Assembly (NCBI GenBank): GCA_009926295.1 | Contig: RFPF01000240.1 | Location: forward strand, 1-5,038 | Source of the DNA: Planctomycetia bacterium | GTDB lineage: Bacteria > Planctomycetota > Planctomycetia > Pirellulales > UBA1268 | Direction of reading: 5' to 3' | Length of the DNA: 5,038 bases | Shown here: positions 4,759 through 5,038 of the stretch, piece by piece | How positions within the stretch are numbered: position 1 is the first letter of the stretch | Layout of the letters: each line of letters begins with the position of its first letter | Translations under genes and position numbers: made by a program | Notes under the pieces: generated by a model | The model's input: the letters and a program-made list of their open reading frames with translations, nothing else | Databases searched by the model: none | Told to the model about the DNA's origin: nothing

Positions 4759-5038
4759 CGCCGAAGTCGCGCTGGGCGAGCTGCTGGAGGAGCGACTTGT
4801 GGTTCGAGCCCTGCTCGCCGGTGGCCACCGCCTCGATCTCCGGCTGGAGCAGCCGGGCCACGAGCCCGCGCACGGGCTCGAGCCCGCCGTCGAGATACAT
4901 CGCGGCCACCACCGACTCGAACAAGTCGGAGAGCACCGATGGCGGCACGGGGCGGTTGACCGACAGGCCCTTCCCCACGATCAAGAAATCGATGAGCCCG
5001 AGCTGCTCGCTGATCCGCCCGCACGTCTCCCGGCTCAC
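4523..5038 (-). CDS. rnc: Ribonuclease III, C-terminal part (5' end beyond window)
   Basis: Ribonuclease III cleaves double-stranded RNA in rRNA maturation and mRNA decay in the cytoplasm. Only the C-terminal 171 codons are present. The leading GTG at the window edge is probably internal, since the NERLEFLGD signature of the catalytic domain should lie further upstream. The visible catalytic part contains LSDLFESVVAAMYLDGG (36-52), with Asp38 and Glu41 matching the second acidic metal-binding pair of the family. A linker follows, then a full dsRNA-binding domain (about 79-148): NHKSLLQQLAQ, PTYEVVDETGPDHSKSF, and the helix GRNKKEAEQRAASNALAELL with the RNA-contacting Lys pair. Residues 149-171 form a Pro/Ala/Arg-rich tail that is antisense to the PEP-CTERM transmembrane helix. 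Its third positions are 10 of 23 A/T, against 3 of 45 in the stretch just before, so it looks like acquired read-through. Convergent overlap with the PEP-CTERM gene is 236 bp. Confidence 0.9.
   Translation of the reverse strand: MSRETCGRISEQLGLIDFLIVGKGLSVNRPVPPSVLSDLFESVVAAMYLDGGLEPVRGLVARLLQPEIEAVATGEQGSNHKSLLQQLAQRDFGVTPTYEVVDETGPDHSKSFHVAAHIGQRSYAPAWGRNKKEAEQRAASNALAELLAPRSPPPSPARPEAPTMAPARRNT

Noticed and set aside
1..5038. tRNA or rRNA genes, CRISPR arrays, insertion sequences, attachment sites
   Set aside because: No cloverleaf, regular repeat-spacer pattern, terminal inverted repeats with a transposase, or integrase-type gene was seen on either strand.

Overview
The window is GC-rich bacterial DNA, most consistent with a planctomycete (Planctomycetota, Pirellulales-like). 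This is inferred from gene content: a PEP-CTERM sorted exoprotein, a YHYH-domain secreted protein, an Asl1/GH128-type glycosidase, a stand-alone GroES-like protein and a xylose-isomerase-like TIM barrel, all with strong G/C preference at third codon positions. There are no RNA genes, CRISPR arrays, transposases or phage genes. It reads as ordinary chromosomal DNA with two unusual lesions.

Layout. A 5'-truncated glycoside hydrolase gene (1-746, +) runs in from the left and converges on a four-gene minus-strand cluster. In transcription order the cluster is a GroES-like co-chaperonin (3577-3236), a yeast-type cytosine-deaminase homologue (3194-2746, frameshifted), a sugar-phosphate isomerase/epimerase (2717-1803) and a secreted YHYH protein (1753-743). 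The gaps are 41, 28 and 49 bp, so they probably form one operon. The stop codons of the glycosidase and the YHYH gene overlap on the tetranucleotide TTAG. A divergent 158-bp intergenic region (3578-3735) holds candidate promoters for both directions and a 13-bp direct repeat with 21-bp periodicity. To its right is a PEP-CTERM protein gene (3736-4758, +), which converges on and overlaps by 236 bp the 3' end of an RNase III gene (minus strand, running off the right edge).

Two observations stand out. First, the deaminase is broken by a perfect 11-bp tandem duplication just after its second zinc cysteine. Removing one copy in silico restores a full-length 145-residue family member. Second, the PEP-CTERM and RNase III genes have apparently each lost their native stop codon and read into the antisense of the other. 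Third-position composition switches frame near 4595-4620: left of it the PEP-CTERM frame looks like the old coding frame, right of it the RNase III frame does. This is what a deletion fusing two convergent 3' ends would leave.

Functionally, the window combines exported carbohydrate-active or surface proteins (glycosidase, YHYH protein, PEP-CTERM protein) with cytoplasmic housekeeping (co-chaperonin, base salvage, RNA processing). I see no new defence or mobile system here.
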